DNA of 64,000 nt from positions 1-64,000 of the forward strand of contig CALEAV010000007.1 in the NCBI GenBank assembly GCA_937943575.1, in the 5' to 3' direction. Each line of letters begins with the position of its first letter. Within the stretch, counting starts at the first letter, position 1. The position numbers and the translations under genes were made by a program. Of this stretch, positions 44,730 through 55,154 are shown one piece after another. Source of the DNA: an uncultured bacterium. GTDB lineage: Bacteria; Desulfobacterota; Desulfobaccia; Desulfobaccales; 0-14-0-80-60-11. The notes beneath the pieces are model-generated. The model was given only the letters and a program-made list of their open reading frames with translations. It was not told the DNA's origin and searched no databases.

Positions 44730-45077
44730 TCAGGTGTTCCGGGCCGACGCCCCCCGGGTGGTGGCCACCCCTTTCTTGCGGCCGGATTTGGGGGATGTCT
44801 TTTTGCCCGAGACCGTTGTTTTTTTCCCCTTCTTCTTGCTGCTCACCTTGGGGGTCGGGCGGGTTTGCCGCCCCGGTTTCACCGTCTGCTGGGTGGCAGG
44901 TTTCTCGGTCTCCGCCGTCGGCCCCTCCGGATGCTTGCTTTCCGGGTAGGCCAGGGGCCGGTTGCCTTCGAGGATGGGCGGGATGGCAGGAGGTTGGGCG
45001 TCCTGCTGCGCCAGGAGGGGGGGAGTCAGGGCCAGACAGAGCAGGCCGGTGAGGGCAAGTTCTCCCAGTCGCTTCAT
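44730..45077 (-). CDS. Small exported basic Pro/Lys-rich protein
   Basis: 115 residues. Signal peptide LTGLLCLALTPPLLA, then a Pro-rich stretch, then a highly basic low-complexity tail (SSKKKGKKTT, GKKTSPKSGRKKG). No recognised domain. The composition resembles the next gene on this strand (45248-45502), and both could bind polyanions, but that is inference. ATG at 45077 is preceded by GGAAA only, a weak site. Confidence 0.65.
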   Translation of the reverse strand: MKRLGELALTGLLCLALTPPLLAQQDAQPPAIPPILEGNRPLAYPESKHPEGPTAETEKPATQQTVKPGRQTRPTPKVSSKKKGKKTTVSGKKTSPKSGRKKGVATTRGASARNT

Positions 45078-45247
45078 GGCCGGTTTCCTGTGTGGGATTT
45101 AGGTTGCAATCCTTGCGGGCGGGGATGGGCGGCGTCGCCCCCCGCTTTCCCCTCTCCCCCGTGTGTCCGGAGAAATCCGGGGGGGCGGGATGCCAGTCTC
45201 ACCACCTGGCACCCCGGCAGAAACCCTGGACTGATGCCTCTCTCGGC

Positions 45248-45502
45248 TTAAGAAGGCTGCTGTTCCGCCTTTTTGGCCTTGGTCTTGCTCTTCTTGGCCT
45301 TGGTGGTCTTGGCCTTCTTCGCCTTCTTGGTGGTGGTTTCCTTCTTCTCGGTCTTTTGCGTGGCGGCGGTTTCAGCCTTCGGAGCCTGGGATTCCACTGC
45401 CGGCGCCGGCGCAGTGGCCGTCTCCTCCTTCTGGGCCAGCCCCATGGCGGGCAGGCTCAAAAGGAAGGCTCCCCCCACAACCCAGGTCAACAACTTTTTC
45501 AT
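45248..45502 (-). CDS. Small exported Lys/Ala-rich protein
   Basis: 84 residues. Signal peptide LLTWVVGGAFLLSLPAMGLA, then an Ala/Glu-rich part and a repetitive Lys-Ala-Thr tail (KKAKKAKTTKAKKSKTKAKK). The tail resembles the disordered lysine repeats of histone-like proteins, but a signal peptide indicates export. ATG at 45502 has GGAGG 10 nt upstream. It begins 28 nt after the tRNA-Met 3' end, so it may be co-transcribed with the tRNA. Confidence 0.7.
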   Translation of the reverse strand: MKKLLTWVVGGAFLLSLPAMGLAQKEETATAPAPAVESQAPKAETAATQKTEKKETTTKKAKKAKTTKAKKSKTKAKKAEQQPS

Positions 45503-45529
45503 AAGGCCCATCCTCCAAAAAATAATAAG

Positions 45530-45606
45530 TGGTGGCGGTGCAGGGATTCGAACCCCGGACACTGCGGATATGAGCCGCATGCTCTAACCAGCTGAGCTAC
45601 ACCGCC
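45530..45606 (-). tRNA. tRNA-Met (CAU), elongator type
   Basis: 77 nt with encoded CCA. Acceptor GGCGGTG/CACCGCC with discriminator A; D arm GCTCAGCTGGTTAGAGC; anticodon arm TGCGG-CTCATAT-CCGCA with anticodon CAT; T arm CCGGGGTTCGAATCCCTG. The acceptor begins G-C and resembles elongator tRNA-Met rather than initiator (which mispairs at 1-72) or tRNA-Ile2. A CAT anticodon alone cannot exclude a lysidine-modified Ile tRNA. Confidence 0.93.
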
Positions 45607-45616
45607 ATCCCCTTCA

Positions 45617-45646
45617 TATATATTCCCCCCTCCGGCCCCCTGTCAA
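45617..45646 (-). promoter_or_regulatory. Promoter of tRNA-Met
   Basis: On the minus strand TTGACA (45641-45646), 18-nt spacer, TATATA (45617-45622), 11 nt before the tRNA 5' end. Confidence 0.7.
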
Positions 45647-45746
45647 ACGAAAATTCCGGGCGCCCCGGGGCCGCTTGGGGCTGAACCTTCCGGGTGAGGC
45701 GGCGGTGCGTTTCTGTAATCCTGAGACCACGGGAGACCCGGGAAGG

Positions 45747-46433
45747 TTAACTTTCTCCCGGGCCAGGAGAGCCGGACGCGCCCCCTGCCAGCCGCTGAAG
45801 GAGCCGGGGGAAGCGGCTGATGAGCCCGTCCGGGCCCGCCGCCGCCAGCCGGGCCGGGTCGCCATACCCGTAGGTGACCGCCACCGTGGCGGCCCCGGCG
45901 CCTTTGCCCGCCAGCACATCCGCGGGCTTGTCCCCCACCATCAGGGTGCGCTCCGGCCGGGCCCCCAGCTCCGTGATGAGGGCCATCAGACCCCGGGGGT
46001 CCGGCTTCAGGACGCCGTAACTGTCCCCGCCCCGGACCGCCAGAAAAAAGGGGGCCAGCCCCAGTCGGTCCACAATGCCCCGGGTCAGGGCGGTGAGCTT
46101 GTTGGACAGCACCGCCAGCTTCCGGGGCGCCAAGGCCGCCAGGGTCTCCGGCACCCCGGGGTAGAGGCGGGTCGCCTCCACCAGGTGGGCGGCGTAATAA
46201 TCCAGATACCGGCGGCGCACCTCCCCATAGAGCGCCTGGTGCTCCGGCCCCAGAGCCCGGCGGAGAAAGGTCTCCTCCCCGCCACCCAGCATCTCCGCCA
46301 CCGCCGCCTCCGTATACCCGGGCAACCCCACCGCCGCCAGGGCATGGTTCAGGGCTGCGGCGATATCCGGGACGGTGGCCGCCAGGGTGCCGTCCAGGTC
46401 AAAGACGATGAGCTCCGGGTCGGGCAGAGGCAT
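45747..46433 (-). CDS. HAD-family phosphatase, phosphoglycolate phosphatase-like
   Basis: 228 residues of the HAD superfamily: nucleophile motif FDLDGTL (Asp12, Asp14), VLSNK motif II, KPDPRGL with Lys motif III, and MVGDKPADVLAGKGAG motif IV, with a helical cap between I and II. Similar to Gph/PGMB-type enzymes; substrate not certain. No obvious partner next to it (121 nt to the peptidase gene upstream). Confidence 0.87.
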   Translation of the reverse strand: MPLPDPELIVFDLDGTLAATVPDIAAALNHALAAVGLPGYTEAAVAEMLGGGEETFLRRALGPEHQALYGEVRRRYLDYYAAHLVEATRLYPGVPETLAALAPRKLAVLSNKLTALTRGIVDRLGLAPFFLAVRGGDSYGVLKPDPRGLMALITELGARPERTLMVGDKPADVLAGKGAGAATVAVTYGYGDPARLAAAGPDGLISRFPRLLQRLAGGASGSPGPGES

Positions 46434-46554
46434 ATCAGGCTGACTCCGGGGCCGGGGCGCGGGAGGGCTTGACCCCGCTTTTTTGGCCCTCTCCCCCCTC
46501 TCCAGGTTCAGCTGGCTCCCGGGGAACTCCCCGGCGGCCCCGGCAAAGCAAAAG

Positions 46555-47532
46555 TCAGACCCCGGGGGTGGAGGCGCCCCCCTGGAGCTCCTGCCAGCAA
46601 GGCAACACCCCCAGACCGTGGGCGCTTTTCACCGCCGAGAGGATGGCCGCCTCCAGGGCCGCCTGGGTGAGCAAGCCCACCACATGCAGGTCCGCCCTGA
46701 CCTCGGGATGGGCGAGCACAAAGATGATATCGCCGTCAAACAGGGTGTGGACCGGCCGGATGCAGCGGGCCAAGGCGTTGTGGCCCATCTGGGCGATCTT
46801 CTGGGCCTCCTCCCGGGTGAGGCGGGCGTTGCTGGCCACCACCCCCACCGTGGTGTTTTGCTCCCCGAAACGCTGGCGCACCACCCCCCGGCGGATGTGT
46901 CGGGCGCTGTCGGCAAACTCCCGGCTCTCCGGGCCGGTGCGGGCCCCGGCCAGGATCTCCCCGGTCTCCGGATCCACCACGTCCCCGAAGGCATTGACCA
47001 CCACCAGGGCCCCCACCTGCAGCCCCTCCGGGCCGCTCACGTGCGCCGTCCCCAGCCCCCCCTTGGTGGCCTGGCGGATGCCGAAGAGCTTGCCCACGCT
47101 GGCACCGGTGCCGGCCCCCACGCTGCCGTCCCCCTGGGGCTCACTGCGGGCCGCCAGACAGGCGCTGAAGCCCATGGCCCGGTCAGGCCGCACCCGGCAG
47201 TTCCCCACGGTGAGATCGTAGATCACCGCGGTGGGCACGATGGGCACCCGGGTGATGGCCACATCAAAGCCCCGGCCCTGCTCCTCCAGAAACTCCATCA
47301 CCCCGCCGGCGGCGTCCAGACCGAAGGCGCTGCCGCCGGCGATGCAGACGGCGTGGACCTCATTCACCACATGCAGGCCCTGAAGGGCGTCCAGCTGCCG
47401 GGTGCCCGCGGCGGAGCCCCGGATGTCCACGCTCCCCACGGTGTGGGGCGGGCAGAGCACCACCGTGACCCCGGTGAGGTTTTTGTAATCACTGGCATGC
47501 CCCACGGCAAAGCCGGGCACCCGGGTGATCAT
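46555..47532 (-). CDS. P1-family (S58) aminopeptidase/DmpA-like protein
   Basis: 325 residues. The N-terminal VPGFAVGHASDYKNLTGVTVVL start, the HAVCIAGGSAFGLDAAGGV block, and the GFSACLAARSEPQGDGSVGAGTGAS segment are characteristic of P1/DmpA-type N-terminal nucleophile hydrolases. The autoprocessing nucleophile is probably the Thr in NTTVGVV (227 or 228). Likely hydrolyses N-terminal residues or D-amino-acid amides; substrate open. Its start overlaps the upstream lipoprotein gene's stop by 4 nt (ATGA). Confidence 0.85.
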   Translation of the reverse strand: MITRVPGFAVGHASDYKNLTGVTVVLCPPHTVGSVDIRGSAAGTRQLDALQGLHVVNEVHAVCIAGGSAFGLDAAGGVMEFLEEQGRGFDVAITRVPIVPTAVIYDLTVGNCRVRPDRAMGFSACLAARSEPQGDGSVGAGTGASVGKLFGIRQATKGGLGTAHVSGPEGLQVGALVVVNAFGDVVDPETGEILAGARTGPESREFADSARHIRRGVVRQRFGEQNTTVGVVASNARLTREEAQKIAQMGHNALARCIRPVHTLFDGDIIFVLAHPEVRADLHVVGLLTQAALEAAILSAVKSAHGLGVLPCWQELQGGASTPGV

Positions 47533-49364
47533 GGCGCCGCCTCCACCGGCACCACCCGGCCGCCCCGGCAGGTGAGGAGATAGACGGTGAGCTCCCCCTG
47601 CCGGTTTTCACTGAAGCCCTTCAGCCACGGCACCTGGGGGGCCCCCCGGAAGGCCATCAGCCGCCTGGCCACCTCCTCCCGGCTCAGGGGGCCGTCGGCC
47701 GCCACCCGGCTCAGGAGGCGGCCGGCCAGGTAGCCCTGGGCGGCGAAATAGTCCGGCGCTTTGCCGTAGCGCTGCCGCCAGGCGCTGACGAACTCCTGCA
47801 CCGCCGGGTTCGGGTCCCCCGGGAAAAAGCCTTCCGGAAAGATGACCCCTTCCAGCTGCCTGACCCTGGCGTCGTCGGGGTGAGCCAGGTTGGTGCCCAA
47901 AAGGGGCAGGCGGCGCAAGGGATGGTCGGAAATCCGGCTCAAAAGCGAGCTGAGGACGGCCGCCTCCTCCGGGACGAACCAGGCGTCAAAGGGCCGGGAC
48001 CCCCCCTCCGACTCCGGAAAGAGGGCCAGCAAGGGGGAGAGGGCCAGGCTGAAGTCCCCGCTGCCGGGGGGGTAGGTTCCCTGGACCACCACCTCGCCCC
48101 CCCGTCTGGCGAGCTCTTCCTGAAACAGCCGGGTGAAGGTGCGGCCGTAGGCCGACTCCGGGGCCAGGATGGCATAGCGCTGCCAGCCCCGGGCCACGCC
48201 GTAGCGCACCAGCTCCTGGACCTGGGCCTGGGGGGTGAGGAAGGCCTGGAACACCCACTCCCCGGCCTCCGTCACCTCGGCCCGCTGGGTCAGGGCCAGG
48301 AGCGGCACCCCCGCCTCCTGGGCCGCCCGGGCCGCCTCCGGGGCCTCCGCCGAGGCAAAAAAGCCCACCATCATCACCACCCCGGGCTGGCGGGCCAGGG
48401 CGCCCACCCCCTGGGCGGCGCCGGCACCGGCAGCCTCCTGGAAGACCACCTCCACCGGCGCCCCCTGGAGGGCCAGCTCCAGGCCCCGTTTCAGCCGCTG
48501 CCCTGCCTCCGCCAGGTCCCCCGCCAGGGGGATCACCGCCCCCACCCGGGGGCGGGCGGGGGTGAGGAGCTGCTCCGCCGCCTGGGCCTCGGGCGTCCCC
48601 GGGTAGCGCTCCGTGAGCAGGGTGAGCCAGCGCCGGGCCTCCTCAATGCGGCCGGCCCGCCGGGCATTCTCCGCCAGCCGGGCCAGCAGGGCGGCGCTCA
48701 AGGGGGTGTCCCGGTAGAGATTCGCCAGGCGCTCCAGATCGACAGGGCTGGCCTGCTCCAGCAGGCGCTTTTTTAAAAATTCGAACCACTCGGCATCCCC
48801 GGCGGCCAGATCCTGGTGCGCCAGGCGCAGGCGCACAAAGGCGGGTTCCACCTGCCCCTGCCGCAGGGCGATCTCGGCCAGGAGGGCATTGGTGGAGAAG
48901 CGCAGGGCCACCGGCAGGTCGGCGGCGGTGAGGGGCTCCAGGATCTGCAACGCCCGGGTGTATTGCCCCAGCTTGTAGTAGGCCCGGCCCAGACCGTAGC
49001 GGATCTCCCGGCTCTGGTCCAGGTCCGGGTTGTGGGCCAAAAGGGTCTCATAGCGGCTCAGCGCCCCGGCCCAGTCCCCCAGAAGCCCGGTGAGCTCCGC
49101 CTCCCGGAGCCGGGCCCGAAAGGCCTGGGGGCCCTGGGGATGCCGGCTGAGATAGGTGCGGTAGTCCCGCAGGGCCTGTTCATAGTCCTGGCGGCGGTAG
49201 GCCGCCTCCGCCTGGTGGAAGAGCTCCTCCCCCGCCGCCTCCGGCGCAGCGGCCGGACGACGGGCCCCCACCTGGATCTGGGGCTGCACCACCACCGGCG
49301 GGGGGCTGACGCAGCCCGCCAGCAGCAGCCCGACCAGCAGAAGATATGGCCAGCGTCTCATCAT
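47529..49364 (-). CDS. LpoA/amino-acid-binding-type periplasmic lipoprotein with TPRs
   Basis: 611 residues. Lipobox signal LLLVGLLLAGC. Residues about 45-270 are TPR-like (HQAEAAYRRQDYEQALRDYRTYL, GLGRAYYKLGQYTRALQIL). The rest is a type-I periplasmic binding domain (VGAVIPLAGDLAEAGQRLKRGLELAL, VPLLALTQRAEVTEAGEWVFQAFLTP, YAILAPESAYGRTFTRLFQEELARRGGEVV). This combination matches LpoA-like penicillin-binding-protein activators. Branched-chain amino acid receptor is the main alternative but would lack the TPR part. Coupled to the P1 peptidase. Confidence 0.82.
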   Translation of the reverse strand: MMRRWPYLLLVGLLLAGCVSPPPVVVQPQIQVGARRPAAAPEAAGEELFHQAEAAYRRQDYEQALRDYRTYLSRHPQGPQAFRARLREAELTGLLGDWAGALSRYETLLAHNPDLDQSREIRYGLGRAYYKLGQYTRALQILEPLTAADLPVALRFSTNALLAEIALRQGQVEPAFVRLRLAHQDLAAGDAEWFEFLKKRLLEQASPVDLERLANLYRDTPLSAALLARLAENARRAGRIEEARRWLTLLTERYPGTPEAQAAEQLLTPARPRVGAVIPLAGDLAEAGQRLKRGLELALQGAPVEVVFQEAAGAGAAQGVGALARQPGVVMMVGFFASAEAPEAARAAQEAGVPLLALTQRAEVTEAGEWVFQAFLTPQAQVQELVRYGVARGWQRYAILAPESAYGRTFTRLFQEELARRGGEVVVQGTYPPGSGDFSLALSPLLALFPESEGGSRPFDAWFVPEEAAVLSSLLSRISDHPLRRLPLLGTNLAHPDDARVRQLEGVIFPEGFFPGDPNPAVQEFVSAWRQRYGKAPDYFAAQGYLAGRLLSRVAADGPLSREEVARRLMAFRGAPQVPWLKGFSENRQGELTVYLLTCRGGRVVPVEAAP

Positions 49365-49497
49365 GGTGCACTCAGAATAGTGAGGGGAGGGCCGGGAGAC
49401 CCGGAGGCCCCCGCCCTCCCCTGAAGCGGCCCCCCTTCCCCGGAAAGGAGGGGGCTGGGACAGGATGCCTCCTGCCCCTCCTGGTGGAACCGCCGGT

Positions 49498-51393
<1,896 letters not shown>

Positions 51394-51414
51394 TTATATT
51401 CCTCCTCGCAAAAC

Positions 51415-52014
51415 TTATGCGGAAATATCAACACCGGGGGAGGCAGGCCGGTTGCCGCTGCGGGCCACCACCACCATGGCGGGCCGCAGGAGCCTCGTGC
51501 GGAAGAGATACCCCCGCTGCAGCTCCTTGGTGACCGTCTGGTCCGCCAGCTCCGGGGCCTCCTCCTCCATGACGGCGTGGTGATAGGCCGGGTCGAAGGG
51601 CTGCCCCAGGCACTCCACCGGGGTGACCCCGAATTTCTGCAGCACCTTGAGAAACTCCTGGCGCACCAGCTCCAGGCCCTCCAGCAGTCCCGGGGGCGCC
51701 TCGAACTGGCGGCCGTTTTCCAGGGCCCGCTCCAGATTGTCCAGCACCGGCAGGAGCTCCTTGAAGACCGCCTCGTTGGCGTACTGCACCACCTCGGCCC
51801 GCTCCCGCTCGGCCCGCTTCTTCAGGTTCTCCAGCTCGGCGGCGTAGCGCAGAAGCCTGTCATGGCATTCCTGGGCCTCCTTGGTCTTCTCCGCCAGCAG
51901 GCGTTTCAGCTCTTCCGGATCCGGCTCGGCCGCCGGCGTCTCTGCGGTGTCGGGGGCCGTCTCCCCGGCCCCGGCCGGTTCTTCCCGCTTATCGGTGTCA
52001 GTCATGGAGTGCAT
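51415..52014 (-). CDS. grpE: Nucleotide exchange factor GrpE
   Basis: 199 residues. Acidic, disordered N-terminus, long coiled coil (EELKRLLAEKTKEAQECHDRLLRYAAELENLKKRAERE), the signature YANEAVFKELLPVLDNLERAL, and the beta domain FDPAYHHAVMEEE...GYLFRTRLLRPAMVVVA. Releases ADP from DnaK. Two in-frame Met codons (52014, 52005) begin the frame; GGGAGG lies 3 nt before the first, too close, so the second (12 nt) is also plausible. Part of hrcA-grpE-dnaK. Confidence 0.95.
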   Translation of the reverse strand: MHSMTDTDKREEPAGAGETAPDTAETPAAEPDPEELKRLLAEKTKEAQECHDRLLRYAAELENLKKRAERERAEVVQYANEAVFKELLPVLDNLERALENGRQFEAPPGLLEGLELVRQEFLKVLQKFGVTPVECLGQPFDPAYHHAVMEEEAPELADQTVTKELQRGYLFRTRLLRPAMVVVARSGNRPASPGVDISA

Positions 52015-52076
52015 AAACCTCCCAAACCATAATCATTCCGAACGATGGATGCAACGGCCCGGCGGCGGGGACAATG

Positions 52077-53126
52077 TCAGGAGTGGTGCTTTCTCAGCCA
52101 GTCGGTGACCAGGGCGGCGGTGTAGCGCACCACCGGGACGATGCGGGCGTAATCCATGCGCATGGGGCCGATGACCCCGAGGCTCCCCACCGGCGCGTCG
52201 TCCAGGGAATAGGAGGAGGCCACCAGGCTGAGCTGCATCTCCGGGAACTTGTCGTCCGGGCTGATGATGATCTGCACCCCCTGGGAGGCCAGGGTCTGGT
52301 CCAGCAGGGCGATGAGGTGGTGCTTCTCCTCGAAGGCCCGGAAGATGGCCCGGATCTTGGCCACATCGGCGGCGAATTCCGGATAATCCAGGATGTGGCT
52401 GGTGCCCTCGATCATCAGCTCGCCCTGGTCCTCCGCCGCCAGGGCCTGGCGGCTTAAGTTCAGGGCCTGGGCCACCATCTTGTCAAACAGGTCCTTGTCC
52501 TTGGCCATCTGCTCCAGGATGCGGCGTCGGGCCTCCGCCAGGGTGAGGTTCTGGCAGAGGTCGTTGAGATAGCGGCTGAAGCGGTCCAGCTGCTCCTGGG
52601 TGAAGGCGACGCCGCTCCTCAGAAACCGGGTCTGCACCTGCTGATCCTGGGAGACCAGCAGCACCAGGACAAAGTCCCCGCCCAGGCTGATGAACTGGAT
52701 GTGGCGCAGGTGCACCGCCCGGGGCCGAGGGGTGAGGACCAGGGCCGGGTGGCCGGTGGCCGCTGACAGGGCCCGGGAGGCCTGCCGGAAGAGATCCTGG
52801 GGCTCCGCCGCCACGGGCTTGAAGACCTCCCGGATCTGCCGGCGGGCGCTGGCCTCCAGCTCCCTCACCGGCAGGATGTGGTCCACGTAGTAGCGGAAGG
52901 CCAGGGCCGTGGGCACCCGCCCGGCGGAGGTGTGGGGCTGGCGCAGGTAGCCCCGGTCCTCCAGGTCCAGCATGACGCTGCGGATGCTGGCCGAGGACAG
53001 ATTCAGGCCGGAGAGCTTCGCCACCACCCGGGACCCCACCGGCTCGCCGGTGGCGATGTACTGGCTCAGCACGGTGGCTAGCACCCGCCGCTCCCGCTCT
53101 GTTAACGTGTTCGCCGCTGTCACCAT
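52077..53126 (-). CDS. hrcA: Heat-inducible transcription repressor HrcA
   Basis: 349 residues. N-terminal winged helix (LTERERRVLATVLSQYIATGEPVGSRVVAKL...SSASIRSVMLDLEDRGYLRQPHTSAGRVPT) and GAF-like effector domain ending GSLGVIGPMRMDYARIVPVVRYTAALV. It represses the heat-shock operon in other bacteria, usually through CIRCE. No CIRCE is visible in the 150 nt upstream, so its operator must be elsewhere or divergent. ATG at 53126; first gene of the hrcA-grpE-dnaK operon. Confidence 0.94.
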   Translation of the reverse strand: MVTAANTLTERERRVLATVLSQYIATGEPVGSRVVAKLSGLNLSSASIRSVMLDLEDRGYLRQPHTSAGRVPTALAFRYYVDHILPVRELEASARRQIREVFKPVAAEPQDLFRQASRALSAATGHPALVLTPRPRAVHLRHIQFISLGGDFVLVLLVSQDQQVQTRFLRSGVAFTQEQLDRFSRYLNDLCQNLTLAEARRRILEQMAKDKDLFDKMVAQALNLSRQALAAEDQGELMIEGTSHILDYPEFAADVAKIRAIFRAFEEKHHLIALLDQTLASQGVQIIISPDDKFPEMQLSLVASSYSLDDAPVGSLGVIGPMRMDYARIVPVVRYTAALVTDWLRKHHS

Positions 53127-53142
53127 CGCGTCCGCCTGTTTC

Positions 53143-53171
53143 AAAGTAAGGTGGCCCCGGGGAGATGTCAA
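53143..53171 (-). promoter_or_regulatory. Sigma-70-type promoter of hrcA-grpE-dnaK
   Basis: On the minus strand TTGACA (53166-53171), 17-nt spacer, TACTTT (53143-53148). The start point would be near 53136, giving a very short leader before the ATG at 53126. Confidence 0.6.
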
Positions 53172-53274
53172 GGGATTTGTCCCGAATTCAAGGAGTTACC
53201 CCTTTACCCCCCGCCCCCGGGGGGTGACACCGCAGGCCTGCTCCCCCCCTGCCCCCACCACCGGCCCCTGCCGC

Positions 53275-53949
53275 TCAGCCCTGGCAGCGGTGGCGGATGC
53301 TCTCCCCCTCCGCGGCGTAGACCACCTGTTCGGCGATATTGGTGGCGTGGTCCCCCACCCGCTCCAGGTGGCGGGCCACGCTGATCTGGGCCTCCCCGAA
53401 GCCGATGACCTCATCGGCCACCATCTCTTTCAGGATATCCTGGGTGAGGCTCCGGTGGAGGTCATCCACCTCGTTGTCCGCCCGGCAGACCTCCCGGGCC
53501 AGGGCGGGGTTGTGCTCCACGTAGGCGGCGAGGCTCTGGCGCACCATGGTCAGCGCCATGCCGGCCAGCCGGCTCATCTCCGGGTGGAAAGTCCGGCCGC
53601 CGGGAGGGTCCAGGGACAGGGCCTCCTCGGCGATATTCACCGCCAGGTCGCCGATGCGCTCCAGCTCGGCGACGATGTGGTCCGCGGCCATGATCTCCCT
53701 CAGGTCCGCCGCCACCGGCTGGTAGAGGGCGATGAGCCGCACGCATTCGGCGTCGATGGCCTCCTCCAGGTCGTTGATGTCCCTGTCCCCGGAGATGACC
53801 CGGCGGGCCAGCTCCCGGTCCTGTCGCAGGAAGGCCTGGACCGCCCGTTGGATGGCCTCCTCCGCCATCCCGGCCAGCTTCAGGAGCCGCTCCTTCAGGG
53901 AGGCGATCTCCTGCCGGAATTTGTCCACCTGTCTGGGAGCTTCCGCCAT
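53275..53949 (-). CDS. phoU: Phosphate-signalling protein PhoU
   Basis: 224 residues forming two repeats of a three-helix bundle with the metal-binding motifs: DAECVRLIALYQPVAADLREIMAADHIVAELERIGDLAVNIAEEAL and the second half EVDDLHRSLTQDILKEMV...SVARHLERVGDHATNIAEQVVYAAEGE, the conserved E/D-x-x-x-D pattern. Regulates Pst phosphate uptake and PhoR. pst genes are not adjacent. ATG at 53949 has GAGGTG upstream; the long frame upstream is noise. Confidence 0.93.
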   Translation of the reverse strand: MAEAPRQVDKFRQEIASLKERLLKLAGMAEEAIQRAVQAFLRQDRELARRVISGDRDINDLEEAIDAECVRLIALYQPVAADLREIMAADHIVAELERIGDLAVNIAEEALSLDPPGGRTFHPEMSRLAGMALTMVRQSLAAYVEHNPALAREVCRADNEVDDLHRSLTQDILKEMVADEVIGFGEAQISVARHLERVGDHATNIAEQVVYAAEGESIRHRCQG

Positions 53950-54396
53950 GATGCACCTCGTGGCTGCAGCGCCCCCCTCCCCGGGGGCGGCGCCGCGGCA
54001 GCGCCCGGCCGCAGTCCGGCCGTTTTCTCCTTCAAGGTTATTGTTCCACAGGCGGCTGCAGAAACCAAGCCCTTCCGCCGCCGGGGCCTGGGGGCCGCCC
54101 AGGCCGGCCCCTCCCCCCGGGGCGCCGCCGGCTCCGAGAGCTCCTCCGGGACCGGCAGGGCCGGGCCGAAGGGAAGGAGGACACCCGGGCCAGGCCGGCA
54201 GGCCGGGGTGCCCGGGAGCTCCCGGCTCCGGGGGGTTAGGGAAATCGCGGCCGCACAAAGCCTTGCGGCGACCTCTGCCGCCTCCAAGGCGGGGCGGCCG
54301 GCGCCGGAGGGGCTGACCAACCCCCCTTTACGGCCGTGTCCTTCGGGAGGCCCGGGTTCCCCTCCGCCGCCGCCACCCCCCGGCCCGGTTGGGCCC
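53950..54396. other. Intergenic region between truA and phoU
   Basis: No gene supported. A weak possible phoU promoter on the minus strand is TTGGTT (54063-54068), 17-nt spacer, AACAAT (54040-54045). The rest is GC-rich without repeats. Confidence 0.35.
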
Positions 54397-55137
54397 TCAG
54401 TAGCTCACCTCCACCAGAAAGAGGCCCTGGGGTGGGGCGGTAGGCCCCACCAGGCGCCGCTCCGGACGGGTGAGCAGCTCCGCCAGGTGCGCAACCGGCC
54501 GCTTCCCCCCGCCGATCTGCACCAGGGTGCCCACCAGGCTGCGCACCATGCCCCGAAGAAAGCCGGTGGCGGTGATGCGGAAAATGAGCAGCTCCCCTTC
54601 CCGTCGCCAGCCCGCCGCCAGCACTCGGCGCCTGGTGGTGCGCAGGCCGCTGCCACTGGCCTGGAAGGCGGCAAAATCGTGCTCGCCCACCAGCAGCCGG
54701 GCGGCCTCCTCCAGGGCCGGAACCGCAAGGGGCCCGGCGACCTGCCAGACGTAGCGGAGATTCAGGGGCGAGCGCACCGGCCGCTGAAGGATCTGGTATT
54801 CATAGGTTTTGGCCCGGGCGGATTTGCGGGCATGGAACTCCGGGGGCACCTCGGCGGCCGAAAGGACCGCAATATCCGGCGGCAGGAGGGAGTTGAGGCC
54901 CTGCACGAAGGCCCGGAGGGGCAGGGAGCTAAGGGTGTGGAAGTTGGCCACCTGGCCTTTGGCGTGCACCCCGGCGTCGGTGCGGCCGGAGCCGATGAGG
55001 TGCACCTGTTCGCCGGTGAGGCGGGCCAGGGCGCTTTCAATGGTCCCCTGCAGGGTGAGGGCGTTTTTCTGGCGCTGCCAGCCGTGGTAGCGGGTGCCGT
55101 CGTATTCCAGGTCCAGGCGGAGGTTGCGGGGGCCCAT
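54397..55137 (-). CDS. truA: tRNA pseudouridine(38-40) synthase
   Basis: 246 residues. Catalytic Asp54 in GRTDAGVHAKGQ, N-terminal EYDGTRYHGWQRQ, the RKSARAKTYEYQI and HDFAAFQASGSG motifs, and the C-terminal ATGFLRGMVRSLVG segment. Modifies the anticodon stem-loop. Last gene of the rplM-rpsI-argC-truA unit, starting 17 nt after argC; the ATG at 55137 follows a GGC-rich stretch without a clear ribosome site. Confidence 0.95.
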   Translation of the reverse strand: MGPRNLRLDLEYDGTRYHGWQRQKNALTLQGTIESALARLTGEQVHLIGSGRTDAGVHAKGQVANFHTLSSLPLRAFVQGLNSLLPPDIAVLSAAEVPPEFHARKSARAKTYEYQILQRPVRSPLNLRYVWQVAGPLAVPALEEAARLLVGEHDFAAFQASGSGLRTTRRRVLAAGWRREGELLIFRITATGFLRGMVRSLVGTLVQIGGGKRPVAHLAELLTRPERRLVGPTAPPQGLFLVEVSY

Positions 55138-55154
55138 GGCCGGGCACCGGCGGC

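Noticed and set aside
53127-53274. CIRCE operator upstream of hrcA
   Set aside because: No TTAGCACTC-N9-GAGTGCTAA-like inverted repeat found by eye.
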